5,749 nt of DNA, from NCBI RefSeq assembly GCF_915070105.1, contig NZ_CAJZFJ010000097.1, positions 1 to 5,749 on the forward strand. The letters are read 5' to 3'. Below are positions 5,211 through 5,749 of the stretch, piece after piece. Position 1 is the stretch's first letter; the number at the start of each line of letters is the position of its first letter. The notes beneath the pieces are model-generated. The model was given only the letters and a program-made list of their open reading frames with translations, was not told the origin of the DNA and searched no databases. The DNA is from an uncultured Porphyromonas sp. Its GTDB lineage: Bacteria; Bacteroidota; Bacteroidia; Bacteroidales; Porphyromonadaceae. Made by a program: the position numbers and the translations under genes.

Positions 5211-5749
5211 ATGGAACTTCTTCAGAACTCAGAACAAACACAGCAAGCTGAGGCCACTGCACCGCAGCTTGATCAGCAAACTACGCCCCTAGAATCTACC
5301 CCCAACCTCCAGACGATGACAGCCCAGCAGCTTGTCGATCAGCTTGCTCTCCTCCTACAGCAGGAGGAGCTACCCGATCGTAAGACTGTGGAGCAGATAC
5401 GTGGGCAGTTTATCCGAAGAAAGGAGCGACAGAACGAGTCCGATGCCACCCCCCAAGAAAACCTAGAGGCTCAGGAGATACGCCTCGGAGAGCTCTTGGC
5501 TACCTTCAAAGAACGTGATCGTAAACGCCAAGAGGCTCTAGAAGCCCTATTCTCGGAGAACAAGGCTAAGAAGGAAGCACTACTCCAGCGCTTCGAAGAA
5601 CTCTTCAAGGAGAACGAAGAAGGAGCGGAGTTTGGCGAACTGTATGCCAAATTCACCCATATCCGTGATGAGTGGAAGGAGAGCGGCTCCGTAGATCAGA
5701 AGGATCAAGCAGAGCTAAACAAGCGCTTCTATACACTACGAGACCAGTT
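5211..5749 (+). CDS. DUF349 domain protein, N-terminal part (cut by window edge)
   Basis: 179 codons are visible and the frame is still open at the right edge. Residues 1-35 are low-complexity and rich in Gln, Thr and Pro. Residues 36-80 look helical and end in a charged stretch. Residues 85-140 are Glu/Lys/Arg/Leu-rich and predicted coiled coil. Residues 144-179 contain the start of a DUF349 repeat, FTHIRDEWKESGSV (148-161, with the typical Trp155-Lys156) followed by LNKRFYTLRDQ (169-179). Family members in Bacteroidetes carry several such repeats and are cytoplasmic, with no established function. The ATG is the first start after an in-frame stop at 5172 and follows an A-rich AAAAGAGATT. An AAGGAGG lies about 27 bases upstream, too far for a normal ribosome site. 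The gene diverges from gcvH. Confidence 0.88.
   Translation, partial: MELLQNSEQTQQAEATAPQLDQQTTPLESTPNLQTMTAQQLVDQLALLLQQEELPDRKTVEQIRGQFIRRKERQNESDATPQENLEAQEIRLGELLATFKERDRKRQEALEALFSENKAKKEALLQRFEELFKENEEGAEFGELYAKFTHIRDEWKESGSVDQKDQAELNKRFYTLRDQ

Noticed and set aside
5471..5656. 61-codon minus-strand frame opposite the DUF349 gene
   Set aside because: Antisense shadow of the coiled-coil coding sequence; Ser/Arg-rich composition reflects the reverse of Glu/Lys/Leu codons.

Overview
The window looks like ordinary chromosome from a Bacteroidales bacterium, most likely Porphyromonas or a close relative. The evidence is: IspG is the long form (about 600 residues) with the extra central domain typical of Bacteroidetes; genes lack strong Shine-Dalgarno sites and have A/G-rich leaders; several upstream regions carry the Bacteroidetes -7 element TAnnTTTG; and a DUF349 coiled-coil protein is present. 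The genus is inferred from gene content and codon style, not from a marker gene.

Layout. Positions 1-557 hold no gene I can support. From 583 to 3878 four housekeeping genes run on the minus strand, read right to left as gcvH, purE, ispG, dut. gcvH and purE are 8 bases apart and surely co-transcribed. A 10-bp perfect hairpin with a T-rich 3' side sits between purE and ispG and may end or attenuate the first transcript. ispG and dut are 69 bases apart, and an 11-bp perfect hairpin that includes the dut stop codon ends the cluster. From 3879 to 5210 lies a gene-poor intergenic stretch of about 1.3 kb between divergent genes. A plus-strand gene for a DUF349 protein starts at 5211 and runs off the right edge.

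The genes are linked by metabolism. The glycine cleavage H protein (GcvH) serves the system that makes 5,10-methylene-tetrahydrofolate. One-carbon units from this pool feed purine synthesis (PurE pathway) and thymidylate synthesis from dUMP, the product of Dut. IspG belongs to the separate MEP isoprenoid pathway.

The most unusual sequence is in the long intergenic stretch. At 4132-4195 six palindromic GTGTACAC-like sites sit 10-12 bp apart centre to centre, about one helical turn each, and the outer four form a perfect 19-bp inverted repeat. Further right, 4401-4784 holds a run of hairpins, including a 13-bp stem and two segments that compete for the same partner; this could be an undescribed structured RNA. 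I saw no tRNA, rRNA, CRISPR array, insertion sequence or transposase.
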